Below are positions 40,169-48,395 of a stretch of 64,000 nucleotides of DNA, one piece after another. Position 1 is the first letter of the stretch; every line of letters begins with the position of its first letter. This DNA is from Bog-950 sp046329515 (GTDB taxonomy: Bacteria > Bacteroidota > Bacteroidia > Chitinophagales > LD1), in NCBI GenBank assembly GCA_046329515.1, contig JAXLUM010000003.1, forward strand, positions 186,001 to 250,000, read 5' to 3'. The translations under genes were made by a program, and so were the position numbers. The notes beneath the pieces were generated by a model that worked only from the letters and a program-made list of their open reading frames with translations, was not told the origin of the DNA and did not search any database.

Positions 40169-41437
40169 TTAACTTCGTATAGCATCCACCGGCTTCATAC
40201 GTGCCGCAGATAAGGCCGGAATAAAGCCTGCCAGAATTCCCACTACTACCGAAATGGAAATACCAATCATAATATTGGTTGTAGTAATGTAAAATTTAAA
40301 GTCTGACTCGAACACATGGGTAACTACATACTGCAATACCTGGAACAAGCCTACCACCACTAACAGGCCTGCAATGCCCCCAATAAGGCAAAGCACAATT
40401 GACTCTAACAGAAATTCCAGCAGAATATAAATACGCTTAGCGCCAATAGCTTTCTTAATGCCAATAATGTAAGTGCGCTCCTTAACCGCCACAAACATAA
40501 TATTGGCAATACCAAAGGCGCCTACTACTACCGAGAAGAAACCAATGATTAAGCCCGCAATATTCACAATGGCAAAAATGGATTTAATGCCATCGGTAAA
40601 CACGCTAACCTGGTTAACGGCAAAGTTATCTTCCTGGTAAGGCGAAAGGCCTCTTATGCTCCGCATCACTCCTTTAATCTCATACTTCAATTCCTCCACA
40701 GGCACTCCGGGTTTGGGCACAATGGCAATCAGCGGGTCATTACCGCCGCTGTGCATATCCACAAACATGCTCATAAAACTAAAGGGCACCAGCACATTGT
40801 TGTCCAGCGTAAAACCAAACAGGTCGTCGCCTTCTTTTTTCAAAACTCCAATTACCGTAAGCTTTACGCCCCTTATCTTAATCTCTTTTCCTATGGGGTT
40901 GCCCTGTCCTTCAAAAAGGTTTTCAGCCACGTTAGCGCCAATAAGGGCAACGGCCTGTGCGTTGTTCGATTCTGCAGGGGTAAAGTAGCGGCCTTCGGTA
41001 AAGTCCATCTCCTTTATTTTGTTGTAATCGTAGCTAACCCCGTTAATAGCCGCCCCTTCCGCCACACGGTCGCCCGAAATAACGGTACTGTTACCCGCCA
41101 TAAACATTATACAACTGGCTTTAGCACCGGTAAGCTGGGCGTTTAACTGTTCCAGTTCCCTGCGGTTGGCGCCGGGGCGATTAATGTATTTCCACCAGGG
41201 GTAGTCCTCGGTCCATATCCAGGGCCATTTTTGCACGTAAATAATGTCGTTACCAAAACTGCTCAGGCTGTTTTGGATGTTCATCTCCAGCGAGTTTACC
41301 GCCGTGCGAACGGAAATAATACACAATATGCCAATGGTAATGCCCAGCAGGGAAAGGAAGGACCTTAACTTGGCCGAGCGCAGCTCTTCCAGCGAAAGAA
41401 TAAGGCTTTGGGTAAATATCTGGAAGATGGTCCTCAC
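40169..41437 (-). CDS. MacB-like ABC transporter permease
   Basis: This 422-residue protein has the MacB_PCD/FtsX layout: TM1 preceded by the amphipathic start 'SLEELRSAKLRSFLSLLGITIG', a large extracytoplasmic domain, then three helices, ending 'SAARMKPVDAIRS'. The ATPase partner is not adjacent, so it may pair with an ATPase elsewhere, possibly the one at 13981-14658. The start is GTG, 4 bases after an exact minus-strand promoter motif. It is a second MacB-type permease in the window, distinct from 14670-15923. Confidence 0.9.
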   Translation of the reverse strand: MRTIFQIFTQSLILSLEELRSAKLRSFLSLLGITIGILCIISVRTAVNSLEMNIQNSLSSFGNDIIYVQKWPWIWTEDYPWWKYINRPGANRRELEQLNAQLTGAKASCIMFMAGNSTVISGDRVAEGAAINGVSYDYNKIKEMDFTEGRYFTPAESNNAQAVALIGANVAENLFEGQGNPIGKEIKIRGVKLTVIGVLKKEGDDLFGFTLDNNVLVPFSFMSMFVDMHSGGNDPLIAIVPKPGVPVEELKYEIKGVMRSIRGLSPYQEDNFAVNQVSVFTDGIKSIFAIVNIAGLIIGFFSVVVGAFGIANIMFVAVKERTYIIGIKKAIGAKRIYILLEFLLESIVLCLIGGIAGLLVVVGLFQVLQYVVTHVFESDFKFYITTTNIMIGISISVVVGILAGFIPALSAARMKPVDAIRS

Positions 41438-41441
41438 CCTG

Positions 41442-41449
41442 CAAACCTA
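41442..41449 (-). promoter_or_regulatory. -7 promoter element abutting the MacB-like permease
   Basis: CAAACCTA on the plus strand is TAGGTTTG on the minus strand, matching TAnnTTTG. It ends 4 bases before the GTG start codon, so the transcript would be leaderless. Confidence 0.45.
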
Positions 41450-41529
41450 ACTAAACTATACCGAACACTGAAAAACGGCCTGAGAATTGGGAAATTAGCC
41501 TTGTAGTTATGAAATTAAGAATCGTGGGT

Positions 41530-41537
41530 TACATTTG
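41530..41537 (+). promoter_or_regulatory. -7 promoter element for queA
   Basis: TACATTTG matches TAnnTTTG exactly, 70 bases upstream of the queA ATG. An upstream TTG at 41501 is slightly too far for a standard -33. Confidence 0.45.
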
Positions 41538-41606
41538 CGGCTCCAAAATCCGGAATCGCCCGTTTGGTTCCGCTTTGAATTCCGTAAAATTCAAATCTAC
41601 ATATAG

Positions 41607-42656
41607 ATGAAACTATCAAGCTTTAACTTCAACATCCCCAAAGAGCAAATAGCCCTTTACCCTACCAAAAACCGCGACGAGAGTAAGTTGATGGTGGTAG
41701 ACCGCAAAACCAAAAAAATTGAGCACAAGAAATTCGGCGATGTGCTTAAGTATTTTGGCGAAGGCGATGTAATGGTGCTTAACAATACCAAGGTTTTCCC
41801 TGCGCGCCTATATGGCACCAAGGAAAAAACCGGCGCTAAAATCGAAGTATTCCTTTTGCGCGAATTAAATGCCAAGCAGTTTTTATGGGATGTATTGGTT
41901 GACCCTGCCCGTAAAATACGTGTAGGTAACAAACTTTACTTTGGCCAGAATGATGAATTGATTGCCGAAGTGGTAGACAATACTACTTCACGCGGCCGTA
42001 CTATCCGTTTCCTGTTTGATGGCGACCACGAGAAGTTTAAGAAGATACTATACAGCCTGGGCGAAACCCCGCTGCCGAAGTATATTAAGCGCGATGTAGA
42101 GCCAATTGATGCTGAGCGTTACCAAACAGTGTTTGCCCGCGTTGAAGGTGCCGTAGCTGCCCCAACCGGCGGTTTACACTTTAGCCGCGAGTTGCTGAAG
42201 CGTTTGGAAATTAAAGGCGTTGAACTGGCCGAAGTTACCCTGCATACAGGTTTGGGCACCTTCCGCACTATTGATGTGGAAGACCTGAGCAAACATAAAA
42301 TGGATGCGGAAGAGATTGTAATACCGGATAAGGCAGTTAAACTGGTAAACGCTGCTAAAGACAATGGCAAGCGCATTTGCGCCGTAGGTACTACTACCAT
42401 GCGTGCTGTTGAATCAGCCGTTTCTGCCGAGCATTACCTAAAACCTTACAGCGGTTGGACCAACCTGTTCATTCACCCGCCTTACGATTTCAGTATTGCC
42501 AATGCTATGATTACGAATTTCCACCAGCCTAAAAGCAGTTTGCTGATTATGGCCTGCGCTTTCGGCGGTTACGATTTAGTGATGAAGGCGTACGAAACTG
42601 CATTGAAAGAAAAATACCGTTTCCTTACTTACGGCGATGCTATGCTTATTGTATAA
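41607..42656 (+). CDS. queA: tRNA preQ1(34) S-adenosylmethionine ribosyltransferase-isomerase
   Basis: This 349-residue protein transfers the ribosyl moiety of S-adenosylmethionine to preQ1 at tRNA position 34, forming epoxyqueuosine. Family blocks are visible: 'MVLNNTKVFPARLYG' (55-69), 'YGETPLPKYIK'-type SLGETPLPKYIKR, 'VAAPTGGLHFS', 'LHTGLGTFRTI', 'RAVESA', and 'FHQPKSSLLIMACAFGG'. Length is normal for bacterial QueA. It is monocistronic, with a terminator directly after it. Confidence 0.97.
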   Translation: MKLSSFNFNIPKEQIALYPTKNRDESKLMVVDRKTKKIEHKKFGDVLKYFGEGDVMVLNNTKVFPARLYGTKEKTGAKIEVFLLRELNAKQFLWDVLVDPARKIRVGNKLYFGQNDELIAEVVDNTTSRGRTIRFLFDGDHEKFKKILYSLGETPLPKYIKRDVEPIDAERYQTVFARVEGAVAAPTGGLHFSRELLKRLEIKGVELAEVTLHTGLGTFRTIDVEDLSKHKMDAEEIVIPDKAVKLVNAAKDNGKRICAVGTTTMRAVESAVSAEHYLKPYSGWTNLFIHPPYDFSIANAMITNFHQPKSSLLIMACAFGGYDLVMKAYETALKEKYRFLTYGDAMLIV

Positions 42657-42674
42657 GCAGCAGCGCATAACATA

Positions 42675-42713
42675 AATAAAAAAGCCCTACGTTTACGCGG
42701 GGCTTTTTTATTT
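42675..42713. terminator. Terminator between queA and DUF2795 gene
   Basis: AATAAAAAAGCCC pairs with GGGGCTTTTTTATT around a 9-12 base loop, 18 bases after the queA stop. A-rich and T-rich arms make it usable by both convergent genes. Confidence 0.88.
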
Positions 42714-42728
42714 CAAGACCTTAAGCAA

Positions 42729-42950
42729 TTAATGCTCATCCTCATTAAAGAAGAAATCCTCCTTAGTAGGATAATCCGGCCAAATATCTTCAATACCTTC
42801 ATACATCTCTCCATCGTCATCCAGTTCCTGCAGGTTTTCAATAACTTCTACAGGTGCGCCTGAACGGATGGCGTAGTCAATCAATTCATCCTTGGTTGAT
42901 GGCCATGGTGCGTCTTCGAGATATGATGCAAGTTCAAGTGTCCAAAACAT
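42729..42950 (-). CDS. DUF2795-family protein
   Basis: This is a 73-residue acidic protein of the DUF2795 family, which is widely conserved in Bacteroidota and other phyla with no established function. It reads MFWTLELASYLEDAPWPSTK at the start, then 'DELIDYAIRSGAPVEVIENLQEL' and an acidic tail (EDIWPDYPTKEDFFFNEDE). The size is typical of the family. A good promoter lies upstream on the minus strand, so it is monocistronic and convergent with queA. Confidence 0.9.
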   Translation of the reverse strand: MFWTLELASYLEDAPWPSTKDELIDYAIRSGAPVEVIENLQELDDDGEMYEGIEDIWPDYPTKEDFFFNEDEH

Positions 42951-42973
42951 AAGCTTCCTTTTAAATCAGCGCG

Positions 42974-43003
42974 CAAAAGTAAATTTTTCGTCCAAAGAAC
43001 AAA
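42974..43003 (-). promoter_or_regulatory. Promoter of the DUF2795 gene
   Basis: On the minus strand TACTTTTG (42974-42981) fits TAnnTTTG and TTTG (43000-43003) lies 18 bases upstream, a regular spacing for this phylum. The start codon follows 23 bases later. Confidence 0.6.
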
Positions 43004-43219
43004 CCCGCCTTGTAATTATTCACAGTATTGGTTTTCAACGGTTGATAACCCGCCTTTTATGCGCAGTAGTAGCACAACGTTTAAGCCTTGCAAAAAGTAT
43101 CTCTTTAACCCGGTGTTGAATTAATAGACAATTTGCGCCTTTTCAACACTTTAACACCCCAAACCGCCGTTGTTAGCCTGTGGCTATTGCCATAAGTTTA
43201 CGCTGTAAAATGTAAAAAG

Positions 43220-44077
43220 TTGGCAACCGGAAAACGTACTTCCTATTTCTATGCAATTTTTGGTATTACCCTGGTGTTGGTAGTATTGGGCCTGGCGCTT
43301 GCCGTTTTGGTGGAGGCGCGCAGGGTTTCTAAGGAATTGCGCGAGAATTTACGGGTTCAGGTGGTGTTAAAGGATAGCCTGGATAATCAGAATATTGCCA
43401 CTTTACAGGCTGCCATAAAGGGCCGCCCCTATGTTAAAAATATCAAATTCGTAAGTAAGGACGACGCCCTTAAAATACTACGCGAGCACAATAAAATTGA
43501 CACTATTGATGTGGCCTTTTTGGGTTACAACCCCCTTTTCGCCTCCTTTGATTTAAACCTGTATGAAGCTTACAGCACCAGCCAGGCGTATGATACCATA
43601 ACCAAATCGCTGCTGGCGCTGGAAGGGGTGGAGCAGGTTAACTTTCAGAAAAACGAACTGGACTCCTTTAACCGCATAATGGACAAAGCCTCCATAGGTG
43701 GTTTAGTGGTGGGGGCCCTGCTGCTGGTGTTCGCTGTGTCCCTCATCTTTAATACCATACGCCTGGCCATGTTCAGCAACAGGTTTACCATTAAATCTAT
43801 GCAACTTTTCGGGGCTACGCGCTGGTTTATTATTAAGCCGTTTTTGGGCCGCAGCCTGTTTAATGGTTTCCTCAGCGGCCTTATAGCCTGCATAGTGCTT
43901 TTAATAGTTATCTGGTATGCTGACTACACCATTCCTGAACTTGCATTGCAGAGTGATTTAATTACTTTTGCCCTGCTTTTCGGAGCGCTGGTTTTATTCG
44001 GAATTTTAATTTCCTTCTTCAGCACTCTGACGGCAATTTTCCGCTACTTACGCGTTAAGGTGGAAGATTTATATTAA
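43220..44077 (+). CDS. ftsX: Cell division protein FtsX
   Basis: This 285-residue permease-like protein has one N-terminal helix, an extracytoplasmic region (about 45-170) with the family words 'VVLKDSLDNQNIATLQAAIKG' and 'VKFVSKDDALK'-like KNIKFVSKDDALK, and three further helices. FtsEX couples ATP hydrolysis to septal peptidoglycan hydrolases. The only in-frame start near the 5' end is TTG. ftsE is not adjacent, a frequent situation in Bacteroidota. The gene starts an operon with a DUF3098 gene, uppP, truB and ribF, linking division, lipid-carrier recycling and RNA/cofactor enzymes. Confidence 0.9.
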   Translation: MATGKRTSYFYAIFGITLVLVVLGLALAVLVEARRVSKELRENLRVQVVLKDSLDNQNIATLQAAIKGRPYVKNIKFVSKDDALKILREHNKIDTIDVAFLGYNPLFASFDLNLYEAYSTSQAYDTITKSLLALEGVEQVNFQKNELDSFNRIMDKASIGGLVVGALLLVFAVSLIFNTIRLAMFSNRFTIKSMQLFGATRWFIIKPFLGRSLFNGFLSGLIACIVLLIVIWYADYTIPELALQSDLITFALLFGALVLFGILISFFSTLTAIFRYLRVKVEDLY

Positions 44078-44087
44078 TACCAGCATT

Positions 44088-44393
44088 ATGGCCACCAAGC
44101 AACCACAAGTAAAGGCTAAGCAGCCTGCCGCACAGGCATCTTCTACCAAGCAAAGCGCTGCACAAACGCCTTTTATTTTCGACCGCACCAACTACCTTAT
44201 TATGACAGCCGGTGTTGTTATTATACTTATTGGTTTTGCTTTAATGAGTGGCGGCGCTACCAGCGACCCTGCTGCTTTCCCGAAAGAAGAGATTTATAGT
44301 TTTCGCAGAATTACACTGGCTCCGATAGTTATTATGATTGGCTTCGGAATTGAGATTGTTGCGATTTTAAAAAGACCGAAAACGAATGACTAA
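44088..44393 (+). CDS. DUF3098-family small membrane protein
   Basis: This is a 101-residue protein with a Gln/Ala/Lys-rich cytoplasmic N-terminus and two transmembrane helices (about 38-55 and 76-93), typical of DUF3098. Between the helices is 'SGGATSDPAAFPKEEIYSFRR', the recognisable part of the family. In Bacteroidota it commonly lies between ftsX and uppP, as here; a function has not been assigned to my knowledge. It overlaps uppP by 8 bases. Confidence 0.9.
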   Translation: MATKQPQVKAKQPAAQASSTKQSAAQTPFIFDRTNYLIMTAGVVIILIGFALMSGGATSDPAAFPKEEIYSFRRITLAPIVIMIGFGIEIVAILKRPKTND

Positions 44394-45249
44394 TGCCGAG
44401 GCGATAATTCTCGCCGTTGTTGAAGGGTTAACAGAATTTTTACCGGTATCATCCACAGGCCATTTAATACTTACTGAAGGGCTTCTTCGCATGGAAGAAA
44501 GCCGCCTGCTTAAAGTATTTACGGTTAACATACAGTTTGGCGCTATTTTATCGGTTGTGCTTTTATACTGGCGCCGCTTTTTCCAAAGCATTGATTTTTA
44601 TTTTAAGCTGCTGGTAGCCTTTATACCTGCCGCCGTTTTAGGTTTATTGCTAAACGATTTTATTGATAGCCTGCTTAGCAGCGTTACAACTGTTGCCGTT
44701 TCACTTATTATAGGCGGTGTGGTTTTAATATTGGTAGATAAGTTTTTCCATAAGCAGATTGAAGGCGTAAGCGATGAGGATGAAGTTAGCTACATTAAAA
44801 AGAAAGATGAATTTGGTGTAGAGCGTACCGAAACAGTGCTGCACCAATTTACCGTTAGCTGGATGCAGGCTTTTATCATCGGTTGTTTCCAGTGTATAGC
44901 TATGATACCCGGCGTTTCGCGTTCGGCAGCAACTATTGTTGGCGGCCTTTCGCAAAAACTGAACATTAAAAAAGCTGCCGAGTTCTCTTTCTTCTTAGCA
45001 GTGCCCACTATCGCAGCCGCTGCCTTATACAAACTCAAAAAAGATTTCAGCTACATAAAAGGCCCTGATATTTATTACCTGGTATTAGGCAACGTTATCT
45101 CCTTTATTGTGGGTGTAATTGCCATCCGTTTCTTTATTGGTTTAATTACCCGTTACGGCCTTCGCTTTTTCGGTTATTACCGTATAGTGGTGGGCGTTGT
45201 AATCCTTCTGCTTATAGCCCTTGGCTACAACATCAAACTGGTAGAGTAA
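44386..45249 (+). CDS. uppP: Undecaprenyl-diphosphatase (BacA type)
   Basis: This 287-residue integral membrane phosphatase recycles undecaprenyl pyrophosphate to the monophosphate carrier used for peptidoglycan and other surface glycans, and its activity confers bacitracin resistance. The two active-site regions are seen: 'EGLTEFLPVSSTGHLIL' (10-26) and 'IPGVSRSAATIVGGL' (169-183). Eight or so hydrophobic helices match the family. The stop overlaps the truB start by one base. Confidence 0.95.
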   Translation: MTNAEAIILAVVEGLTEFLPVSSTGHLILTEGLLRMEESRLLKVFTVNIQFGAILSVVLLYWRRFFQSIDFYFKLLVAFIPAAVLGLLLNDFIDSLLSSVTTVAVSLIIGGVVLILVDKFFHKQIEGVSDEDEVSYIKKKDEFGVERTETVLHQFTVSWMQAFIIGCFQCIAMIPGVSRSAATIVGGLSQKLNIKKAAEFSFFLAVPTIAAAALYKLKKDFSYIKGPDIYYLVLGNVISFIVGVIAIRFFIGLITRYGLRFFGYYRIVVGVVILLLIALGYNIKLVE

Positions 45250-45929
45250 TGAATTTTGAGGAAGGGGAAGTGCTGCTCATCAACAAGCCCTTAACCTGGA
45301 CATCCTTTGATGTGGTTAACAAGGTGCGCTATGCCCTAAAGCGCAAAACCGGTAAACGGCTTAAAGTTGGCCATGCCGGCACATTAGATCCCCTGGCTAC
45401 AGGCCTGCTTTTAATCTGCACCGGTAAAATGACCAAGCAGATTGAGTCCTATACAGGTATGGATAAGGAATACACCGGCACCTTTATTTTAGGCGCTACC
45501 ACACCTTCTTACGATTCAGAGCATGCCGTAGATGCTACCTTTCCCATTGAGCATATTACACAGGAGTTATTAGCTGAAGCGGTAAAGGGGTTAAGCGGTA
45601 CCATACAACAAATGCCTCCTAAATTCTCAGCTATTAAGGTAGATGGTGTTGTGGCCTACAATGCCGCCCGCCAGGGGGAAGAGATTGTTTTAAAGGCCCG
45701 CCAGGTGCACATACCGGAATTTGAATTAACGCGGGTTGAACTACCCGAAATTGATTTCCGTGTAAAGTGCAGCAAGGGAACTTACATACGTTCCTTAGCG
45801 CACGACTTTGGTAAAGCCTTAAACAGCGGCGCTTATTTAAAAACTTTATGCCGCACCAAAGTGGGTGAGTTTAGTCTGGCTGAAGCCCATAGTCTTGAGG
45901 ATATGCTGAAGAAAATAGAGGAATCGTAA
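45249..45929 (+). CDS. truB: tRNA pseudouridine(55) synthase
   Basis: This 226-residue pseudouridine synthase modifies U55 in the T-loop of nearly all tRNAs. The catalytic Asp47 is in 'GHAGTLDPLATGLLLI' (41-56). 'GTFILGATTPSYDSEH' and 'KGTYIRSLAHDFGKAL' are later family blocks. The protein lacks a full C-terminal PUA domain, as in many Bacteroidota TruB proteins. It directly follows uppP and precedes ribF by 9 bases. Confidence 0.95.
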   Translation: MNFEEGEVLLINKPLTWTSFDVVNKVRYALKRKTGKRLKVGHAGTLDPLATGLLLICTGKMTKQIESYTGMDKEYTGTFILGATTPSYDSEHAVDATFPIEHITQELLAEAVKGLSGTIQQMPPKFSAIKVDGVVAYNAARQGEEIVLKARQVHIPEFELTRVELPEIDFRVKCSKGTYIRSLAHDFGKALNSGAYLKTLCRTKVGEFSLAEAHSLEDMLKKIEES

Positions 45930-45938
45930 TTTTGTGCT

Positions 45939-46871
45939 ATGCGGGTTTTCAGAGATTTACATAATCTGCCTTCTTTTCACAATTCGGTAGTTACCATTGG
46001 CACCTTTGATGGTGTTCATCGCGGGCACCAAAAAATTATTGACCGCATTAAAGAACTGGCGCGCGAAGTAAACGGCGAGAGTATCATCATCACCTTTCAC
46101 CCGCACCCTCGTTTGGTTATTAACCCCGGCGATAAATCGCTGCGCTTATTAAATACTATCGAGGAAAAGATTGACTTGTTAGCGCAGGCCGGTATTGATA
46201 ATGTAGTTATTGTTCCTTTCAGCCGCGATTTTAGCGAGCAAAGCGCTGAAGATTACATTCATAATTTCCTGGTAAAGAATTTTGCGCCGCAATACATTGT
46301 TATTGGCTACGACCACCGCTTTGGTAAAAACCGCGAAGGCAATTTTTTGTTGCTGGAAAAAATGAAAGAGCAATTGGGTTACAAGCTGGAAGAAATAACC
46401 AAAGAAACCCTTGATGATATTGCCATAAGCTCTACGAAAATCCGTCAGTCGTTGGCGGAAGGCGAAATTAAACTGGCTACAGAATTATTGGGCCACAGCT
46501 ATACTATAAGCGGTATGGTGGTGCGCGGTTTACAGAATGGAAGAAAGCTGGGTTACCCTACAGCTAATATTCAGGTAGATGATGAGTTTAAGTTAATACC
46601 GCGCAAAGGCGTTTACACCGTTCGTGTAAAAGTAAATGAGCAATGGCACGGGGGTATGATGAGCATTGGCTTTAACCCAACTTTTGAAGGCAAGCAGCAA
46701 ACTATTGAGGTAAATATTTTTGATTTTGATGCAGATATATACGGCAACAAAATTACGGTAGAGTTCATCCATTATATCCGCGATGAAAAGAAGTTCAATT
46801 CGCTGGATGACCTGATTGCTGCTATTAAAAATGATGAAGTTGTAAGCCGCGAAATACTACTCGCCCCTTAA
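45939..46871 (+). CDS. ribF: Bifunctional riboflavin kinase / FAD synthetase
   Basis: This 310-residue enzyme makes FMN from riboflavin and then FAD. The N-terminal FMN adenylyltransferase half has the nucleotidyltransferase motif 'TIGTFDGVHRGHQKII' (19-34) and 'GYDHRFGKNREGN', with 'ISSTKIRQSL' later. The C-terminal riboflavin kinase half starts 'GMVVRGLQNGRKLGYPTANI' (190-209) with 'RKGVYTVRV' after it. It ends the ftsX operon, overlapping a convergent gene by 15 bases. Confidence 0.96.
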   Translation: MRVFRDLHNLPSFHNSVVTIGTFDGVHRGHQKIIDRIKELAREVNGESIIITFHPHPRLVINPGDKSLRLLNTIEEKIDLLAQAGIDNVVIVPFSRDFSEQSAEDYIHNFLVKNFAPQYIVIGYDHRFGKNREGNFLLLEKMKEQLGYKLEEITKETLDDIAISSTKIRQSLAEGEIKLATELLGHSYTISGMVVRGLQNGRKLGYPTANIQVDDEFKLIPRKGVYTVRVKVNEQWHGGMMSIGFNPTFEGKQQTIEVNIFDFDADIYGNKITVEFIHYIRDEKKFNSLDDLIAAIKNDEVVSREILLAP

Positions 46872-47297
46872 ATCCTCTACCTTTCTGAATTCTTTTACTA
46901 CCAGGTAGTAAACCTTTGCATTCAGTTTATACTTAATAAGCGCAGCACCTTTATAGGCAAAAGGTAAAGTGCCTTTTTTACCATTGCAGCTGCCATCATT
47001 ATTGGTGCAGTTGTGTTCTACATAAAATGAATCGCCGCTAAGTATTTGGTTTTTACCATGAAAGAAACCGGTGCTCGCTTCCCTTTCGGCTTCGCCAATC
47101 CATAAACCCTGTATTTCAATGGCGCCTTTCTTCTGAAACAGAAGGTTTATTTTATACTCCTCCCCGGTACGCCCGCCCGGTGCGCCGCTTACCCAATGCT
47201 GTTGTGTAGCGCTAAGCACTTTTAAAGCGCTGCATTTTTTTTGCGCAAAAGCACTTAGTAAAATCAACTGTAAGCCAACCAGCACAAACAAGCGCAT
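46857..47297 (-). CDS. Secreted hypothetical protein
   Basis: This 146-residue protein has a signal peptide (RLFVLVGLQLILLSAFAQ, cleavage near residue 19) and a small mature domain with cysteine residues ('KKCSALK', 'HNCTNNDGSCNGKKG') that may form a disulfide. Its composition is typical of small Bacteroidota exported proteins. No family is recognised. It follows holA on the same strand, starting within the last base of that gene, so it is probably cotranscribed. Function is unknown. Confidence 0.7.
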   Translation of the reverse strand: MRLFVLVGLQLILLSAFAQKKCSALKVLSATQQHWVSGAPGGRTGEEYKINLLFQKKGAIEIQGLWIGEAEREASTGFFHGKNQILSGDSFYVEHNCTNNDGSCNGKKGTLPFAYKGAALIKYKLNAKVYYLVVKEFRKVEDLRGE

Positions 47298-48316
47298 TAG
47301 TTCAAAATTTTGTAAACCATTTCTTTAAGCAACTCTCCTTCCTTTATATCACTATTACCAACGCCTTTTGAGCGCAGGTCATATTCTTCAAGTGTATAAA
47401 AAACGTGTTCCAGCTTTTGGGCGCTGTAATGTTGCGCTGCTGCCTTATAGTCTTTTAAAAAGTAAGGGTTAACTTTTATAGTAGCGGCTATGTCCTTATC
47501 GGGCAGGTTTTTGTTAAAGTGGTAAGCATATACCTTGCTAAAGAAGGTTTGCAAAGTGCCTAATACTAATACCAGTGGACCGCTTTTGGGGTTAGCCACA
47601 AAGTAGTTGGTTATCTGGTAAGCCTTGGTTCTGTTCTTGTTGCCTAACGCATTACTCAATTCAAATACGTTGTATTCCTTACTAATGCCCACCTGCTCTT
47701 CTACGTCTTCGCGGGTAATAGAGGAGCCTGAAGGTTTATTAATAGTGAGCTTTTCCAGTTCATTGGCAATTTTGGAAAGGTCCGTCCCTAAGGATTCAAC
47801 CAGTAACTCATTGGCTTCTTCCTCCAGTTTGTATTTGCGGTCACTCAGCCAGCGCTTTATCCATGCGCCCACCTGGTTTTCATACAAAGGCTTCGATTCA
47901 AAAAATACGGCGCTCTTCTGTACTTCTTTGCTAAAGGCCTTGCGCCCGTCAGGTTTGCCGTGCTTCCAGGCAAACACCAGCACAGTGCTTTTAACCGGGT
48001 TCTTTAAATAAGCCAGGTATTGTTTCTCTTCATCTTCTTTTAAACTAAGGGCCTGCGCTTCTTTTACAATCATTAATTGCTTTTCAGCCATCATGGGCAG
48101 GCGTCCACAGGTTTCTACTATAGCGCGGGCATTTACATCCTTACCATAGGCTATGGTTTGGTTAAAGGCTTTCTCCATGTCGTTAAGCACATGCGCCTCC
48201 AATAAATCTACCAACTGATCTATAAAATAGGGCTCTTCTCCACAGAAAAAGTAAACCGGCGCAAATTTGCGCTTCTTTATATCCGCAGCGATCGATTCAA
48301 AATTTCCCTTCTCCAT
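47297..48316 (-). CDS. holA: DNA polymerase III subunit delta
   Basis: This 339-residue protein is the delta subunit of the clamp loader, which opens the beta sliding clamp. It starts 'ADIKKRKFAPVYFFCGEEPYFIDQLVDLL' (10-38), typical of HolA, and has the AAA+-like fold with 'LMIVKEAQALSL'. The C-terminal collar domain is represented by 'KTRAYQITNYF'-like KTRKAYQ and 'LLKEMVYKIL'. Length is normal. It is probably cotranscribed with the downstream secreted protein gene. Confidence 0.92.
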   Translation of the reverse strand: MEKGNFESIAADIKKRKFAPVYFFCGEEPYFIDQLVDLLEAHVLNDMEKAFNQTIAYGKDVNARAIVETCGRLPMMAEKQLMIVKEAQALSLKEDEEKQYLAYLKNPVKSTVLVFAWKHGKPDGRKAFSKEVQKSAVFFESKPLYENQVGAWIKRWLSDRKYKLEEEANELLVESLGTDLSKIANELEKLTINKPSGSSITREDVEEQVGISKEYNVFELSNALGNKNRTKAYQITNYFVANPKSGPLVLVLGTLQTFFSKVYAYHFNKNLPDKDIAATIKVNPYFLKDYKAAAQHYSAQKLEHVFYTLEEYDLRSKGVGNSDIKEGELLKEMVYKILN

Positions 48317-48395
48317 CAGGCCGAAAAATAGCTAATTCCCGCTTGCTTGCCGATTGATGTAAAGGGGTGTGGGTAATTTTTATAATAGGGGTTAC